Assembly: GCF_000472905.1 (NCBI RefSeq)
Contig: NZ_AXAR01000001.1
Coordinates: 204,775 to 268,774 of the forward strand
Source of the DNA: Alicyclobacillus pomorum DSM 14955
GTDB lineage: Bacteria; Bacillota; Bacilli; Alicyclobacillales; Alicyclobacillaceae
Direction: 5' to 3'
DNA length: 64,000 nt
Below, one piece after another: positions 37,262-47,713 of the stretch. Each line of letters begins with the position of its first letter. The first letter of the stretch is position 1. The translations under genes and the position numbers were made by a program. A model generated the notes under the pieces. The model was not told the DNA's origin and ran no database searches. It was given only the letters and a program-made list of their open reading frames with translations.

Positions 37262-37296
37262 AAAAAAAGGCAGGTGACGGTTTCCCATCACCTGCC
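37262..37296. terminator. convergent terminator
   Basis: GGCAGGTGA (37269-37277) and TCACCTGCC (37288-37296), preceded on the plus strand by seven As. It is therefore a good terminator for the minus-strand glycosyltransferase operon and weaker for the synthetase. Confidence 0.8.
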
Positions 37297-37334
37297 TCTC
37301 TGTATACGGGTTTATTCACTGATTTCAAACCTGG

Positions 37335-38489
37335 TCATTTCATCGGCAGCAGTGAGCGCAACGTCGCATCGACCTCGGCGACACGTGAGGCCCACGAGTT
37401 TCTGTCGAGAAACGCTTGTCGCGTGGCATCGTCAACCCGCCGACAACCCGCGAGGATCTGGTCGAGGGCACGTGCGCCTTCGTCAGGCGTACCTGCAACC
37501 CAAACCAATTCCTTCATTTTTGTCACCACTTCGTACATCGGTGTCGAAATGACTTCCTTACCGGCCGCCAGGTATTCGTACACTTTTATCGGATTGACCG
37601 CCTGCGATAGCTCATTGTTTCGGAATACCATCAGCGTCGCGTCGAAGCCCGCGAGGAACTGAGGCAGTTCCTGATACGGGCGTAAGCCCAGAAAGTGCAC
37701 GTTTGGACACCGTTCGAGGGTCGCGACGTTCGTTTCAACGGGGCCAATCAGGACAATGTGGACATTCGGACGGGCCTGTGCCAAACCTGCGATAAACTCC
37801 TGGTCAATCCAGGAGCCGATGCCGCCGATGAAACCTACACGCGGTCCCGGGATGTCGGCCAGTGCTGGGTGTACGTGGGCACTTTGCGTCTTCGCAAAGT
37901 GGTCCACTTCCGCAGCGTTCGGCAACAAGCGCACATCGGAGTGAAATTCGTCCATACGCGACTTCAGCTTGTCCGATGTCGCGAACACCAGTCGACTGTG
38001 GCAGGCGATTTCGCGTTCCATGTTGCCCACCACCGTGGGGTTCACCAGCCCCTCAAACTCGGTGTGGAAGTCCACGCAGTCGTAGACCGTCACCACGGGC
38101 GTGAGGTGCGGGATGAGATCTACCGAGCCAGGCAGCATCGGGAACAGGATGTACGGACCCGGCATGGCTCCGCGGATTTGTTGGGCGAGCACGCTTTGAT
38201 TCCACTTGTTCACCGTACGGTACATATTCGCAAAAGGCAGTCCCGCGACAGGAGACAAGACGCGGAGCTGTCCGGTGAAAGTCGGGTCGTTGATGGTGGT
38301 GACAGGGTTCCTCGGCAGCAGTTGGCTGCGGAGGGACTTATTCTTCAACGGGCTGAGCCAGGAGATTGGCGCGTTGACGAAAAGCACGTTCCAACCGCGC
38401 TGTGCGAGTCCACGTGCAAAATGCTGGGGCCGGGCGGTGGCGCCATGCCAGGTCACGCCGGCTGTAATCACAATCGTTGGTCGCATCAT
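37335..38489 (-). CDS. glycosyltransferase (GT4-like, GT-B fold)
   Basis: 384 residues. N-terminal half starts with a Rossmann-like VITAGVTWHG segment; the C-terminal half carries VGFIGGIGSWID and KVYEYLAAGKEVIS, typical of retaining GT-B enzymes. Probably transfers a sugar to a lipid or envelope acceptor. ATG 38489 is 13 nt after AAGGAGG, long but the only sensible start; the TTG at 38519 is upstream of that site. Third gene of a minus-strand group with a CDP-alcohol phosphatidyltransferase. Confidence 0.85.
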   Translation of the reverse strand: MMRPTIVITAGVTWHGATARPQHFARGLAQRGWNVLFVNAPISWLSPLKNKSLRSQLLPRNPVTTINDPTFTGQLRVLSPVAGLPFANMYRTVNKWNQSVLAQQIRGAMPGPYILFPMLPGSVDLIPHLTPVVTVYDCVDFHTEFEGLVNPTVVGNMEREIACHSRLVFATSDKLKSRMDEFHSDVRLLPNAAEVDHFAKTQSAHVHPALADIPGPRVGFIGGIGSWIDQEFIAGLAQARPNVHIVLIGPVETNVATLERCPNVHFLGLRPYQELPQFLAGFDATLMVFRNNELSQAVNPIKVYEYLAAGKEVISTPMYEVVTKMKELVWVAGTPDEGARALDQILAGCRRVDDATRQAFLDRNSWASRVAEVDATLRSLLPMK

Positions 38490-38541
38490 TGGACGTGTCC
38501 GTGCCTCCTTCCCGCTCAAACAAACGTGGCCATCTCATGGG

Positions 38542-39264
38542 TCACGATTTCATTCTTTGATATTTATACAGGTTGACCGCGATGCGGTACACCACCATCA
38601 GCAGTCCCAGTACGCTGACAAACACGAAAAACGGAGCAATCGCGTAGAATGCGATGAACACCAGCATGGTAAAGTACTGTTCCCCGATGATAAAACTACG
38701 GAACGGTATGTAACTGCGCCATTTTTGCATCCGGCTGAAGGTATCCTGTTTTTCTGAAGAGCCTACTGCGTTTGCTGCAGGCTGAGCAGAGGCCAATTTG
38801 CGCAAAAAATCGACTTGGCCGAGGTACTCCAGCATGTACAGTGCAAACAGGGCCACCATGGCCCAAATCCAGATGTCCATGCGGTCTGGGTGAACCCGGG
38901 TGTACCCATATGCCAGGCTGAAGTACACGGCAAATTCCTTGATTCTATCCGCAACTTGATCCAACCATCCGCCAATCGGCGAAAACATCTTCTTGTATCG
39001 CGCCAATTGGCCGTCGGCGCAGTCCACCACGTAGGAGACCTGGACGAGAATCAGGCCCATCCATACGCTCGTCCGGTCGCCGATGGAGAACAAGCTACAC
39101 CCAATGAGCGCAAGCAACAGTGAAAACAGGGTCAAGCCGTTGGGCGTGACCCGGGTGTTGCGGATGAGGTACACCAGGCGAATGGACAACGGGTAGTACA
39201 GGTAGTTTGTCCAAATGTCAATCGGACGCTTGGCGCAAGCGTTGATTTGTTTCAGTTCACTCAT
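38542..39264 (-). CDS. CDP-alcohol phosphatidyltransferase
   Basis: 240 residues, integral membrane. The family signature is complete: CADGQLARYKKMFSPIGGWL followed by DQVAD (DG-x2-AR-x8-G-x3-D-x3-D). It transfers a phospho-alcohol from a CDP-activated donor to a hydroxyl acceptor with release of CMP. ATG 39264 overlaps the upstream nucleotidyltransferase stop by eight bases, so they are coupled. The donor is presumably made by that neighbour. Confidence 0.92.
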   Translation of the reverse strand: MSELKQINACAKRPIDIWTNYLYYPLSIRLVYLIRNTRVTPNGLTLFSLLLALIGCSLFSIGDRTSVWMGLILVQVSYVVDCADGQLARYKKMFSPIGGWLDQVADRIKEFAVYFSLAYGYTRVHPDRMDIWIWAMVALFALYMLEYLGQVDFLRKLASAQPAANAVGSSEKQDTFSRMQKWRSYIPFRSFIIGEQYFTMLVFIAFYAIAPFFVFVSVLGLLMVVYRIAVNLYKYQRMKS

Positions 39265-40003
39265 TGACTTCAACCTTTTTAAACGTCTGTAATACTTCGT
39301 TGACCGCGTACTCGTAGTCCTCAGGGAAATCGACTTCGACACACGGCAACCCAGTAATGTCGACCGCCTTCATCTGCGACTTGTCATGCATGGCATCCAA
39401 CGCGTGTTCGAAGAACTTCATTTCATTGCCTGGAACGGCTTCGCGATAAACGGTCTCGCGGAACGCGCGCGCAAAGTCGCCTGTAAACTTGGCCACGCCG
39501 ATAAATTCCCCGTAACAGATGTCGGGATTGAGATGCTTTCCGATTGCCGTAATTTGGTCTCCGGAGACAATCACTTTGACTTCCTCTTCGCGGCACTGCT
39601 TCCGATCCACAGCAAGGTACCCTCCGCCCGAGAGAGGCGCGAGGCGCTGCAAAATCTGATGGTCAAAGACGACGTCCGCATTCAGGTAATAGAAATCCCC
39701 TTCGTACTGTTCTAAAGCCAGTTTGAGGGAAAACAGCGTGTTCGTCGTTTTGAAGTCGGAGTTGACCACGTACGTGGCGCGCACGTTCGGGTGCAACTTT
39801 GCGATATGTTCCTGAATCATTTCTTTCCGGTAACCGACCACGAGAAGCACATCCGTGACGTCGATACTCTGCAGGGCCTCGAGTTGCCAATCGAGAATGG
39901 TCTTTGGCCCCATCGGTAGTAGACATTTCGGTTTGTCGTCGGTGAGTGGGCGCAGTCGAGTCGACTGTCCCGCGGCGAGGATTATGGCTTTTGTCGGCCT
40001 CAT
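39257..40003 (-). CDS. sugar-phosphate/alcohol-phosphate nucleotidyltransferase
   Basis: 248 residues with the NTP-transferase signature AIILAAGQSTRLRPLT followed by KCLLPM, and metal-binding YYLNADVVFD. Resembles LicC/IPCT-type cytidylyltransferases. With the overlapping CDP-alcohol phosphatidyltransferase it suggests synthesis of a CDP-alcohol such as CDP-inositol or CDP-glycerol (inference). ATG 40003 follows GGGAGG by 9 nt. Confidence 0.87.
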   Translation of the reverse strand: MRPTKAIILAAGQSTRLRPLTDDKPKCLLPMGPKTILDWQLEALQSIDVTDVLLVVGYRKEMIQEHIAKLHPNVRATYVVNSDFKTTNTLFSLKLALEQYEGDFYYLNADVVFDHQILQRLAPLSGGGYLAVDRKQCREEEVKVIVSGDQITAIGKHLNPDICYGEFIGVAKFTGDFARAFRETVYREAVPGNEMKFFEHALDAMHDKSQMKAVDITGLPCVEVDFPEDYEYAVNEVLQTFKKVEVNE

Positions 40004-40120
40004 CCAACCAACCTCCCGTAAATTGGACATTCATCTTATTAAACCAATTGCGCATTCCCTGCGTCAAGCGAGACCGGGGGCGGACGACGAGGATCTGGCA
40101 ATCGTCGACAGATTTCGCGA

Positions 40121-40149
40121 TTGACAGACCATTCTGGCAGTGGTATATT
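40121..40149 (+). promoter_or_regulatory. sigma-A promoter of the SAM riboswitch operon
   Basis: Perfect TTGACA (40121-40126), 17-nt spacer, TATATT (40144-40149). Confidence 0.8.
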
Positions 40150-40184
40150 ATCGCCAACACAAAACCGTACATCGGCATCGACAA

Positions 40185-41714
<1,530 letters not shown>

Positions 41715-41733
41715 TCATTTCGTGGAGAAGGGG

Positions 41734-42936
41734 ATGGGCACGGTGGAGACATCGACCGACGTTGCGAAGACAGATTCGGCACCGGGCGCGACGTTTTCAG
41801 AGTGGCACGAGAATCCTGAGTACCGACACGTTTGCGGCCTGTTGACCATCCCGCACTTCACGACCGAGCTCGGTGAGACGCTGTCGCCCGTGGACATTCG
41901 CTTTGACGCGTGGGGGACGTTGAACAAGACAAAGGACAACGTGGTGGTCATCTGCCACGCGTTGACCGGGGATTCGCGCGCTGCCGCCAGCCACGAGGGG
42001 GCAGGGTGGTGGTCGGACCTCATCGGTCCGGGGAAGGCCATTGACGTCAACAAGTACTTCGTGGTGGCCACCAACGTATTGGGAGGGTGCGCTGGGTCCA
42101 CAGGACCCAGCAGCCTTGCCCGCGATGCCAAGCCGTACGGATTGCGGTTTCCGCTGGTGACCATTCGCGACATGGTGAAGGCGCAGGTCCGGGTGCTGGA
42201 CGCACTGGGGATCACGGGTGTGCACGTCGTCATTGGCGGCTCCATGGGGGGGATGCAGGCGTGGGAATGGCCTTTTCTGTATCCCGGACACGTAGAACAC
42301 GCTGTGGTGATTGCGGCACACGCCTCGTTTCCACCCCTGGCCATCGGGTACAACCACGCCATGCGACAAGCCATCATGTCGGACCCAGACTGGCAAGACG
42401 GTGACTACTACGGCACTGGCCGCCGTCCCATGAGGGGACTCGCGACGGCTCGGAGTATCGGGATGCTCACCTACCGGACGGGGCCGCTGTTTCAAGAGCG
42501 GTTTGGCCGCACAGAAACGAGTTCACCCACGTGGAGTCGGTTGATTCACACGCCTGTGCAGGGCACGGAATCTCTGAAAGACCGCTTGGCAGAACCGTGG
42601 TTTCAGGTCGAGTCGTATTTGGATCATCACGGCGAGCGGATCAATGGACGCTTTGACGCGAACAGCTACCTGTACTTGACGCGGGCGATGGACAGTCATG
42701 ACATTGGCCGCGGTAGAGGTGGGTTGGAGGCAGCGTTCTCTGACCTGGAGACTCGCCTTACAGTCGTGGGCATTGACCAGGACTATCTCTACGCAGCGGA
42801 GGACTTAAAAAGAGACGCCGCACTGGCAGCGGCGTGCGGCGTTCACAGTCGTTATTTGGAAATGAAGTCCCACTTCGGGCACGACGCGTTTCTTGCGGAT
42901 CAGGCGCAGTTAGGCGCGCTGTTAGATGGAATCTAG
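41734..42936 (+). CDS. metX: homoserine O-acetyltransferase
   Basis: 400 residues, alpha/beta-hydrolase fold. Nucleophile elbow VIGGSMGGMQAWEW, catalytic Asp in GIDQDYLY and His in SHFGHDAF. Acetylates homoserine for MetY. The ATG at 41734 is a few bases after GGAGAAGG and only 19 bases from metY. Co-regulated by the SAM riboswitch. Confidence 0.95.
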   Translation: MGTVETSTDVAKTDSAPGATFSEWHENPEYRHVCGLLTIPHFTTELGETLSPVDIRFDAWGTLNKTKDNVVVICHALTGDSRAAASHEGAGWWSDLIGPGKAIDVNKYFVVATNVLGGCAGSTGPSSLARDAKPYGLRFPLVTIRDMVKAQVRVLDALGITGVHVVIGGSMGGMQAWEWPFLYPGHVEHAVVIAAHASFPPLAIGYNHAMRQAIMSDPDWQDGDYYGTGRRPMRGLATARSIGMLTYRTGPLFQERFGRTETSSPTWSRLIHTPVQGTESLKDRLAEPWFQVESYLDHHGERINGRFDANSYLYLTRAMDSHDIGRGRGGLEAAFSDLETRLTVVGIDQDYLYAAEDLKRDAALAAACGVHSRYLEMKSHFGHDAFLADQAQLGALLDGI

Positions 42937-42967
42937 GTCGTGCCCCGTGAGGGAACTTTACTTCAGG

Positions 42968-43002
42968 TGCACGTGCCCGTCCGAGGCACGTGCATTATTT
43001 TT
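42968..43002. terminator. terminator of metYX overlapping the cyclophilin 3' end
   Basis: TGCACGTGCC (42968-42977) and GGCACGTGCA (42985-42994) followed by TTATTTTT. The T-run includes the stop codon of the convergent cyclophilin gene. Confidence 0.88.
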
Positions 43003-43726
43003 CGACGATGTCGATGGATTGAATGAAGGCGTCTTTCGTCGGCTTGCTCTGTTCGCCCTGCATCATTGGATTGGCGACGACCGGGATGGCAGCGATTTTT
43101 TCCACGACGTCCATGCCGGATACCACCTTGCCAAATTCGGTGTAGTTGGGCTGCGCGTTGAGATTTGCAGCGTCTTGTCCGGTGCAGATGAAGAATTGGC
43201 TCCCGTTTGTGTTTGGGCCTGCGTTGGCCATCGCCACAATGCCCGGTGCGTAGGGGTGTTTCGGGGGCAGTTCATCTGCGAACTGATAGCCGGGGCCGCC
43301 GGTGCCATTGTTGAGCGGATCGCCCGTTTGAATCATGAACGTCTTGATGATGCGAAAGAACTTGTCGTTGTTGTAGAAGTTGTGCTTGGCTAGAAACACA
43401 AAGTTGTTAACAGTCTTTGGACTCTCCGACGCAAACAGTTGCACGGTAAAGTCGCCGTAATTGGTGTGGAAGACGGCTGAGTACTGTTTGTGCGGGTCAA
43501 TCTGCATGGCCGGTGGCGAGGACCACTGCATCGGCGCTTTCGCCCTAGCCCCTGAGATGCTGTTGTCGGTCGTCGTATTGGCCTGGCTTGCACTGGTCGC
43601 GTTGGCAGTGGAATTGGTCTGATCCGCATTCCCGGCGTTGTTGGCTTGCGGTGCTCCGCACGCCGTGGCCATGAACACCGCGACGCCACACAGTCCGTAG
43701 AGGCTTCTGTGTAAACTCCATTTCAT
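42995..43726 (-). CDS. cyclophilin-type peptidyl-prolyl isomerase lipoprotein
   Basis: 243 residues. Signal peptide with lipobox ATAC (lipidated Cys at about 23), a Thr/Asn/Ala-rich linker, then a cyclophilin domain (FRIIKTFMIQTGDP, GIVAMANAGPNTNGSQFFIC). It folds exported proteins at the membrane surface, a role usually held in Bacillus by the parvulin PrsA. The active-site Arg of FHRVI-type motifs is present as FFRII. Confidence 0.92.
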   Translation of the reverse strand: MKWSLHRSLYGLCGVAVFMATACGAPQANNAGNADQTNSTANATSASQANTTTDNSISGARAKAPMQWSSPPAMQIDPHKQYSAVFHTNYGDFTVQLFASESPKTVNNFVFLAKHNFYNNDKFFRIIKTFMIQTGDPLNNGTGGPGYQFADELPPKHPYAPGIVAMANAGPNTNGSQFFICTGQDAANLNAQPNYTEFGKVVSGMDVVEKIAAIPVVANPMMQGEQSKPTKDAFIQSIDIVEK

Positions 43727-43777
43727 TGGGTATACCTCCTTGTTGTACTTGTCATGGTTTCCTATGTACCGCTTGAG

Positions 43778-44296
43778 TTATCCCGCTTCGACTCCAATTC
43801 GCTTGCAAATCGCCTCTGCAAGCGCACAACCGACACTGTTCTTGGCTGTGAATACGTTGCCATCCAGGCACACGTCTTCGCCTGTGTACGCAGAGTACGT
43901 GAAGAGTGAGGCGTACTTCTCGACAGTATCGGACGGACCGGTGAACCTCAAACCACCCAGCTGCCCGGCTGCCCCGAGAATGGCACATGCGTCTCCGCTC
44001 GCGGCTAGCCAAGCGTTGTGTTGCCCATTGAACTGGCGAATGAAACGGTGCAGGTGGGGATTTTCGAGCAGGGATGATGTCATGCCACCGCTGGGTAACA
44101 GCAGCCACTGAAAGTCTCGCGGGCTGGCCGTTCCCAAGGCACCGTGTGGCAGCAACGTTAAGCCGCAATCGGCTGTCACAGGCGAACCGTCGAGGGTCAA
44201 CGTGCGGACGGCGTACTGGGCTCGCTTTAGCGCCGTCAATACCGGTGCAACGTCCTGTATGGTACAGTTTTCCCATGCAATGAATGCAACCTTCAT
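43778..44296 (-). CDS. DJ-1/PfpI-like protein with altered nucleophile elbow
   Basis: 172 residues. Pattern of the DJ-1/PfpI fold: MKVAFIAWENC start, LLLPSGG and an elbow region LAASGDACAIL. Where family members have the nucleophilic Cys (usually A-I-C-A/G-G), this one reads Ser100-Gly101, with a Cys three residues later at 104. Hydrolase or glyoxalase activity is therefore doubtful. ATG 44296 and GTG 44299 both fit AGAGGAA. Confidence 0.75.
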   Translation of the reverse strand: MKVAFIAWENCTIQDVAPVLTALKRAQYAVRTLTLDGSPVTADCGLTLLPHGALGTASPRDFQWLLLPSGGMTSSLLENPHLHRFIRQFNGQHNAWLAASGDACAILGAAGQLGGLRFTGPSDTVEKYASLFTYSAYTGEDVCLDGNVFTAKNSVGCALAEAICKRIGVEAG

Positions 44297-44537
44297 CACG
44301 AATTCCTCTTTTTTCAGTCAAGGAAACCAAACGGTAATAGGTTAGACATGCCAAGGGACGATTCCTGCTTGACTCGACAGACGTTTGTGAAAGGTCCGTG
44401 AGGATATCATTCTCATGGTGTGGAGAGCAGGGAATTCGGAAGATATGTCGAAATATACACAAAGTAGTGACATCATGTCATTTTGGCGAGCGTATTTTAG
44501 AACGTTCACGCACGGATGCTGGGAAGGGGATGGTGAA

Positions 44538-46358
44538 GTGGCCCACAATATTCTTGAAATGTTAGAGACTTCGGTCAATGCGTTCAAAGACCGACCCGCC
44601 GTGTGGGACCCACAGGCAGATGGAACGTTCATCGCAATGTCCTACGCGCAGTTGTGGGAAGACATTCGCCGAGTGAGCGGGAAATTGCGCGAAGAAGGAG
44701 TGCAATATGACAGCAAAGTCGGTCTACTGGCTCTGAGCCGGTCCTGGTGGCCGATTGTCGATGTGGCGGTGATGAGCCTAGGTGCAGTAACGGTGCCCAT
44801 TTATCCAAGCCTTCCTTCGAACCAAATGGAGTTTATCATTCGTCATTCCGACATGGAAGGACTCGTGCTGCAGGATATGAAACAGTTGAAAAAAGTGCTG
44901 GACATTCCTGCCACATCGATACCCGGTTTGAGATTTCTCGTGGTCCTCGACGAATCCCGTGACCCTCAACTACTGCACGCTGCTCGCAAACGCTTTCAGG
45001 TTTACTTCTACGAAGATTGGATCCGCGCCCGGCACACGTTGAGCGAGGAGGAGTGGAAGGGGTTCTGGGCGGGCCTGACGCGTGACGATGTAGCGACGAT
45101 TGTCTTTACCTCAGGCACGACGGGCGTTCCCAAAGGTGTGGTGTTAACCCATGGCAATATTCTCGCTAATATTGAAGGCATTCGGGAAATTGTCAGGTTG
45201 TACCCTACCGACCGTTCGTTATCCTACTTGCCGTTGTCTCATATCTTTGAACGGACTTGCGGCCAATTTGTGCCCTTTGCAGCTGGAGCTTCGATTGCCT
45301 ACGCGAGGAATTTTCAGCAAATTCTCGACGATTTTCGGGTGATACCCCCCACCATCTTTACAACAGTCCCGCGCCTGTTGGAGAAAATTCAGGAGGGTGT
45401 ATACGAAAAAGTTCAGCAGTCCGGGAAAGTGACACAACGGCTGTTTCAGTGGGCGGTCGACCTCGGAACTAAAGTCAGGGTGGAAAAATCGGCGCGTGCA
45501 GGTGCACGGCTGGCCTTAGCGGACAGACTGGTGTTCCACAAGATTCAGGCGTTGTTTGGCGGGCAGCTGCGCGCGGTCATTGTTGGAGGCGCGCCGTTGC
45601 CGCGATACGTTGGACGGTTTTTTACGGCCGTTGGTATGTCTGTTGCCGAAGGGTACGGGATGACGGAGACCTCTCCCGTTGTGGCGGCAAATCGCCCCGA
45701 AGCGCCGGTCCTTGGTACCGCGGGACGGATTCTGCACAACGTGCAGGTCAGAATCGCCGATGACGGCGAGGTTTTGGTAAAAGGTCCGAGTATCATGCGC
45801 GGGTACTACCACAACGAGGAAGCGACGCGGGAGGCGTTCACGGAGGACGGGTGGTTGCGCACAGGAGACATTGGACGCGTGACGCCAACCGGTGAACTAC
45901 AGATCACCGACCGGAAAAAGAACCTTATCGTGCTGTCCACCGGAAAGAAAGTGACGCCGGCACCCATTGAAGGGGATATTCTCAAACGCCCGGTGGTGGA
46001 CCAAGTCGTGTTGATTGGACAGGGGCGTAAATACATTAGTGCCATCGTCGTCCCGAACGAACCCCTCGTAGCAGATTGGTATCGCCGTCGAGGAAAAGAC
46101 GTTCCGCCGAGGTCCGAGTGGCACAAGGACGTCGCTCTGGTGAACTTCCTACTCCGTGAGGTGGAGGAAGCGACGCGGGAGTACGCGAAATTCGAACAGC
46201 CGAAGAAAATCCTGATTGCGCGTGAACCGTTCACGGTGGACAACGGTCTCATGACTCCCACGTTGAAAGCGCGTGCAAAGGCGGTTGTGGCGGCGTACCA
46301 GGCAGAGATTGACGCGCTGTACGAGGAATCCAGAGCGAGTGCCTCCAGTCCTGCGTAA
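44538..46358 (+). CDS. long-chain acyl-CoA synthetase (AMP-binding)
   Basis: About 606 residues, FAA1-like. P-loop IVFTSGTTGVPKGVVLTHGN, YGMTETSPV, LRTGDIGRVTPTGELQITDR and a C-terminal segment NLIVLSTGKKVTPAPIE typical of long-chain enzymes. Activates fatty acids with CoA, probably at the membrane. GTG 44538 follows GGGAAGGGG by about 10 nt; alternative ATGs from 44415 add a cysteine- and Arg-containing stretch without a site. Confidence 0.88.
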   Translation: MAHNILEMLETSVNAFKDRPAVWDPQADGTFIAMSYAQLWEDIRRVSGKLREEGVQYDSKVGLLALSRSWWPIVDVAVMSLGAVTVPIYPSLPSNQMEFIIRHSDMEGLVLQDMKQLKKVLDIPATSIPGLRFLVVLDESRDPQLLHAARKRFQVYFYEDWIRARHTLSEEEWKGFWAGLTRDDVATIVFTSGTTGVPKGVVLTHGNILANIEGIREIVRLYPTDRSLSYLPLSHIFERTCGQFVPFAAGASIAYARNFQQILDDFRVIPPTIFTTVPRLLEKIQEGVYEKVQQSGKVTQRLFQWAVDLGTKVRVEKSARAGARLALADRLVFHKIQALFGGQLRAVIVGGAPLPRYVGRFFTAVGMSVAEGYGMTETSPVVAANRPEAPVLGTAGRILHNVQVRIADDGEVLVKGPSIMRGYYHNEEATREAFTEDGWLRTGDIGRVTPTGELQITDRKKNLIVLSTGKKVTPAPIEGDILKRPVVDQVVLIGQGRKYISAIVVPNEPLVADWYRRRGKDVPPRSEWHKDVALVNFLLREVEEATREYAKFEQPKKILIAREPFTVDNGLMTPTLKARAKAVVAAYQAEIDALYEESRASASSPA

Positions 46359-46511
46359 TGCCGAAGCACGCCCAAATCAGCCGTGTACCTGTCACCGACA
46401 CGTCCCTGGCGGCTATACTGCCAAGGGGAGTCATCATCCAGGCGGTCATTCCATACCTTGGACAGGCCGCCAAGAATCCAGGCTTGGTACTACCGCTGGG
46501 AGGCATGGACA

Positions 46512-46934
46512 TTGCCCATTTTTTCGCGTTCGGATATTATCGCGACGCCATTGGCTGGTCAAACACTTGCGCCATTTGGGGCGGACCTAGTGATTGCCGA
46601 GTGGACTACTTCAGGTACTCCCGTAGATGCAGAGCCTCAACTTATGGCGCCGCATCACCTACACTATCAGGATAGTGAAGCATGGTATGTTCTTGAGGGA
46701 ACCCTTGGAGTCCAAATCGGTGACATAACGTACCATCTTGATGCCGGGGATGCCATTGTGGCTCCCCCGATGACAAAGCACACTTTTTGGAATCCCAAAC
46801 CTACCCCGGTGCGCTACCTTATCATCATGACAGCACAGATTAAAGCATTGATTGACGCCATCCACGCTACGGAACAACGTGCTCCGGAAACCATGAAGCA
46901 GCTCTTCGAGAAATACGGTTCCAAACTACTCTAG
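46512..46934 (+). CDS. cupin-domain protein
   Basis: 140 residues, one cupin barrel: metal-binding HHLHYQDSEAWYVLEG and the second motif AGDAIVAPPMTKHTFWN. TTG 46512 is 8 nt after GGGAGG, although the open frame extends to 46383. Small cupins of this kind bind metal and act as isomerases, dioxygenases or sugar-sensing proteins; no activity can be assigned. The preceding 153 bases hold no supported gene. Confidence 0.75.
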   Translation: MPIFSRSDIIATPLAGQTLAPFGADLVIAEWTTSGTPVDAEPQLMAPHHLHYQDSEAWYVLEGTLGVQIGDITYHLDAGDAIVAPPMTKHTFWNPKPTPVRYLIIMTAQIKALIDAIHATEQRAPETMKQLFEKYGSKLL

Positions 46935-46939
46935 ATGCA

Positions 46940-46981
46940 CATGTAAGGGGAAGCCTAACAACTTAGGCTTCCCCTTACATG
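46940..46981. terminator. 19-bp perfect hairpin between cupin and folE
   Basis: CATGTAAGGGGAAGCCTAA, loop CAAC, TTAGGCTTCCCCTTACATG. It serves two convergent genes; the internal AAGGGG/CCCCTT gives no long T-run, so the perfect stem is doing the work. Confidence 0.75.
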
Positions 46982-47005
46982 CGAACGTGCGCGTCCAGTG
47001 ACCGC

Positions 47006-47605
47006 TTATCGACCAATCATCTGCAAAAATTCCCGGCGCAAGTCGTAATTCGCGTTGTACGCCCCGCGGGATGCCAGGGTGGTGGTTTTCGATCCGGGTT
47101 TTTTCACGCCCCGGGCGCACATACACGTATGCTCCGCCTCAATCAGCGCAATGACGCCTTTGGGCTGCAACACTCGGTCAATGGTGTCGACGATTTGTTC
47201 TGTCATCCGCTCTTGTACTTGTAACCGCCTTGCAAACACATCGACCAAACGTGCCAACTTGCTGATCCCGACGATTTTTTCAGACGGCAAATACGCGACG
47301 TGCGCCTTTCCGAAAAACGGAACCATGTGGTGTTCGCACAAAGAATAGAACGTGATGTCAGAGACAATCACGGGACCTTCGGTTCGCTCTTCAAATGTCG
47401 TACTCAGAACGCTTTCCGGTTGAACGTGCATGCCGCCCAACACTTCTTCATACATTTTTGCCACGCGCATCGGCGTGTCCAATAGACCGTCGCGTGCCAC
47501 GTCTTCTCCAATGAGTTTGAGAATCTCCTGTACGTGGTACGCAATCTCGTTGCGCGTTTTCAACTTCTCGGTATTGACGTCGGTCATGGACGAATCTATC
47601 AACAT
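47006..47605 (-). CDS. folE: GTP cyclohydrolase I
   Basis: 199 residues. Converts GTP to 7,8-dihydroneopterin triphosphate, first step of folate synthesis. Zinc/active-site motifs SLCEHHMVPFFGKAHVAY and EAEHTCMCARGVKKPGS. ATG 47605 follows AAAGGAGG by about 7 nt. folB lies 11 kb away, so the folate genes are scattered. Confidence 0.96.
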   Translation of the reverse strand: MLIDSSMTDVNTEKLKTRNEIAYHVQEILKLIGEDVARDGLLDTPMRVAKMYEEVLGGMHVQPESVLSTTFEERTEGPVIVSDITFYSLCEHHMVPFFGKAHVAYLPSEKIVGISKLARLVDVFARRLQVQERMTEQIVDTIDRVLQPKGVIALIEAEHTCMCARGVKKPGSKTTTLASRGAYNANYDLRREFLQMIGR

Positions 47606-47647
47606 TCCAGCGCCTCCTTTGCGTGCGACCTGGACATTCGCGTTTCG

Positions 47648-47676
47648 TTGCAAAAAAGATCTCGCCTCATTATAGT
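47648..47676 (+). promoter_or_regulatory. promoter of the TrmB-like regulator
   Basis: TTGCAA (47648-47653), 17-nt spacer, TATAGT (47671-47676), in the divergent folE/regulator gap. Confidence 0.6.
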
Positions 47677-47694
47677 AGTCATATCAACGACTAC
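47675..47694. promoter_or_regulatory. candidate operator, inverted repeat
   Basis: GTAGTC (47675-47680), 8 bases, GACTAC (47689-47694): a perfect dyad overlapping the -10 box, well placed for autorepression. Confidence 0.5.
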
Positions 47695-47713
47695 GCAAGA
47701 GGTGATAGGGACC

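Noticed and set aside
46358-46675. 105-codon frame starting at the acyl-CoA synthetase stop
   Set aside because: Overlaps the better supported cupin gene in another frame, lacks a ribosome site and has no recognisable domain.
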